Of a stretch of DNA of 64,000 nt, positions 61,913 through 64,000 are shown one piece after another (within the stretch, counting starts at the first letter, position 1; every line of letters begins with the position of its first letter). A program made the position numbers and the translations under genes. The stretch lies in assembly GCF_019649055.1 (NCBI RefSeq), contig NW_026570225.1, positions 2,728,001 to 2,792,000 on the forward strand. Reading direction: 5' to 3'. The notes under the pieces were generated by a model that did not search any database, was not told the origin of the DNA, and saw only the letters and a program-made list of their open reading frames with translations. This stretch comes from Paramacrobiotus metropolitanus (lineage: Eukaryota > Tardigrada > Eutardigrada > Parachela > Macrobiotidae).

Positions 61913-63081
61913 TCAGAATTTCTTTCCTTTACCACCGCGTACAGCTGTACGTTGTCCGTTAATTCGAAAAACATAGCCACGCTCCGATAATGCACGCATA
62001 ATCTTCACGATGTTCATGCAGTCATCGATACCGCTGTGATGCCGACCAGTATGTTGAATATTCAAACTTTCCAGCATTAACATTAAACCACGTGGAAAGT
62101 GACCAATACATTCCGAAAAGGAGTGCTTAACATTAATCCACCGATCGAAATACGAGGGAACAGGCACTTTAAAATAGTCGCTCTGCATGGGAAGCATCGT
62201 TGCCAGATCCCAATCACCGCATGTAACAAAACAAGATTTGCATTCCGGATGCAGTAATCCTGTTGTAAAACAAACAGGATGAAACAGTTGCAGTTTTTCA
62301 GAATACAGATATGAGTACAGCAACTGCGAAACTAAACCGTAAGTATTAAACTCACCAGTACTCAAGCATAAAAAATATGAATATTATCCGGTAAATGTTT
62401 ATACTGCGAAAAAGTAAGAACCTTCAGCATCCATCCACTTCTGAAAAAGCTGTGTGACTTCTTCAAAGTGAGGCTGACCGTCCACCATATCTTGTATAAT
62501 CCCGGTCAGTTGTGTGCAGAACGTGGTTAACGCAGGATTTACGCGCGGCAGCACGTAGTGGTGGAATGTGGAGACAACTTCCATTGTTTGAGCATCCACT
62601 TTAACAACCGGGAATTCTATAATTTCCTACAGCAATGCAAAACGTAAGCAGAGCTCACAAGTAGAACACACGAAAACAAAGCAAAAAAATTAGCCTGTGG
62701 CAAACGCTTAGTTCGGTTATAACGTCTTATCATGTAACGGCTCTGTGACCTGTGCCCTACCTGAACCTCCGGCATGCGAGTGCGATCACAGGTAGCTTCA
62801 AAATCCAGAACCAGAAAATAATCAAATATCTGCGGCGCCAGCTTCACCGTATCCATTTCTTTCCGGAATCGCTCACGAAATATCAGATTCGGTTCCACAG
62901 GTTGCTCGATCGTCTCTCGTCTGATATTGTCCGCATAGGCTGCTCGAAGCCAGTTCTTTCGAGCACGGGTAATACGCGGTCGCGGTCTAAGTGACGACGA
63001 AAACATCCGACAATGCTCTTTGCATTGTTCAAACGCTGCCGATCGCTTAAATATCGCCCGAACCCAGCAGCCCATCAACAT
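61913..63081 (-). CDS. ERI3: ERI3-like 3'-5' exoribonuclease
   Basis: A DEDDh exonuclease of the ERI1 family. Three coding exons close in phase: 63081-62761, 62626-62422 and 62259-61913 (290 aa). The catalytic residues are in LVLDFEATCD (D, E), VTCGDWDLATMLP (D), and TGRHHSGIDDC (H, D). EIIEFPVVKVDAQTMEV, FCTQLTGIIQDMVDGQPHFE and RWINVKHSFSE match ERI3 best among relatives. The first 65 residues are rich in Arg, Ser and Ala (FSSSLRPRPRITRARKNWLR) and resemble a mitochondrial presequence. The ATG at 63081 directly follows a good acceptor (ttcttttag), and a donor CATAAG|gtacgg lies upstream near 63135, so there is a 5' UTR intron. Confidence 0.93.
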
Positions 63082-63825
63082 CTAAAAGAACCACGCGTCT
63101 AGCACATGGACATTCCTTTTGACAGAAACCGTACCTTATGATGGCAGGAAATAGGATCTGATACGATCACTTATCAGTACGTGTAATACCAGAATGAGAT
63201 CACAATTCCGAGCGTAGGGTATCTTATCACCGAAGTTTTAAAGAGTCAGGGAGTGAGATCATTCAGCCACGTTCTAATTCAACAGCTCGTTCGGACTTAC
63301 AGCCACTTATGATCTTATCATCGTGACTTATGACTTACTGTGCGACTTCTGGTTTGGCACAAATTACAAACCGAGCGTTCCGACCGAGAAAAGCCCACAA
63401 TCAATTCCAGATTTCCGGCATGGTACAATGTTTGAATACACAGATTAAAACAGTACAATACAAGAATCGATGATCTGCAAAAAATTTTGCGATTGATTTT
63501 GTCGAATTTTTATTTTTGGTAGATATTCTTTATTATTTTGTCCGGGCATGACTGTTTTGCAAAAAACGTAACTGCCGTTGGCGGTTCACTGCGACAACAG
63601 GATCTTAATAATTACTTACGATTAACAAAACACTACTGTGATTTATTGAAACCGCCGATATGTAGTTTTGTGTTTTCTGTTGTTATTTTAATATTTTAGA
63701 CTTGCGTTTTTCGCACTCGTACAGAATAATACTATACTTATCTATAATTTTGTTTCACAAGAGCCTACAAGGTGCAAGTTCTAAACTACAGAGCCCACCT
63801 AGCAAAAGGTTTTCTGTGTTGAATC
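63082..63825. promoter_or_regulatory. Divergent ERI3/IER3IP1 promoter region
   Basis: The 744 bp between divergent start codons include the ERI3 leader exon ending near 63136. No core promoter element was assigned. Confidence 0.45.
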
Positions 63826-64000
63826 ATGGCGTTCACCCTTTATTCGTTGTTGGAAGCTGGCTTGCTGATCGTGAATGCAATCGCAGTTCTCAATGAGGAG
63901 CGATTCTTGCGAAAGAGTATGTACTTAATGTTTATTTTGTATCGGTGCTTAATCTCTCTAGATATTTGGTATTCTATAATTCCCAACTGGTTCGCATGTA
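63826..64000 (+). CDS. IER3IP1: IER3IP1, first exon(s), cut by the window edge
   Basis: A small ER/Golgi membrane protein needed for secretory trafficking and ER homeostasis in animals. Exon 63826-63916 encodes MAFTLYSLLEAGLL, then NAIAVLNEERFLRK, near-identical to the family N-terminus, and ends AAG A|gtatgt in phase 1. An acceptor ctctctag near 63960 could open the next exon with Asn-Ile-Trp, but what follows does not clearly match, so the second exon may lie outside the window. Confidence 0.88.
   Translation, partial: MAFTLYSLLEAGLLIVNAIAVLNEERFLRKSMYLMFILYRCLISLDIWYSIIPNWFAC

Overview
The window is nuclear DNA of an invertebrate animal. Genes are broken into many small exons by mostly 50-90 nt GT-AG introns, AT-rich intergenic DNA separates them, and the products are metazoan: SARA with a FYVE domain, GIPC, an IAP with BIR and RING domains, IER3IP1, ERI3 and an nrf-6-like membrane protein. 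Compact introns together with an nrf-6-like gene fit an ecdysozoan such as a tardigrade, but that placement is inference.

Layout, left to right. RCE1 (+, 875-2142). A small secreted orphan (-, 3151-3887). A 14-exon nrf-6-like gene (-, 5299-9895). SARA/ZFYVE9 (+, 11868-19064), convergent with GIPC (-, 19986-24139). A repeat-rich stretch at about 24.1-29.1 kb with a candidate small ORF, a G/C-rich foldback element and palindromes. A two-BIR IAP (-, 29480-32017) with a small membrane-protein ORF 5 nt past its stop. A decayed non-LTR retrotransposon (+, 32880-35890) followed by 3.5 kb without a recognisable gene. Then a dense block: PSMC3/Rpt5 (-), SLX1 (+), UQCR10 (-), OGFOD1 (+), a ZIP zinc transporter (-), an SLC26A11-like transporter (+), a nested repeat, RAD17 (+), ERI3 (-), and the first exon of IER3IP1 (+) at the edge.

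From 39 kb onward strands nearly alternate, giving divergent pairs that may share promoters (PSMC3/SLX1, UQCR10/OGFOD1, ZIP/SLC26, ERI3/IER3IP1) and convergent pairs (SLX1/UQCR10, OGFOD1/ZIP, RAD17/ERI3). I see no functional operon; the genes are unrelated housekeeping and signalling functions (proteasome, DNA repair, checkpoint, respiratory chain, ion transport).

Exon coordinates were assembled by eye from splice sites, reading phase and recalled family motifs; almost every junction closes in phase. Exceptions are flagged: a one-base frameshift in the SLC26 gene, an unresolved last junction in RAD17, the large SARA intron and the SARA 3' end. The most unusual observations are two GC-AG introns, a repeat that carries an inverted relative of itself inside it flanked by TTA duplications, a long foldback inside a ZIP intron, a stable hairpin between RAD17 and ERI3, and the ORF abutting the IAP stop codon. 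I did not find a convincing new multi-gene system.
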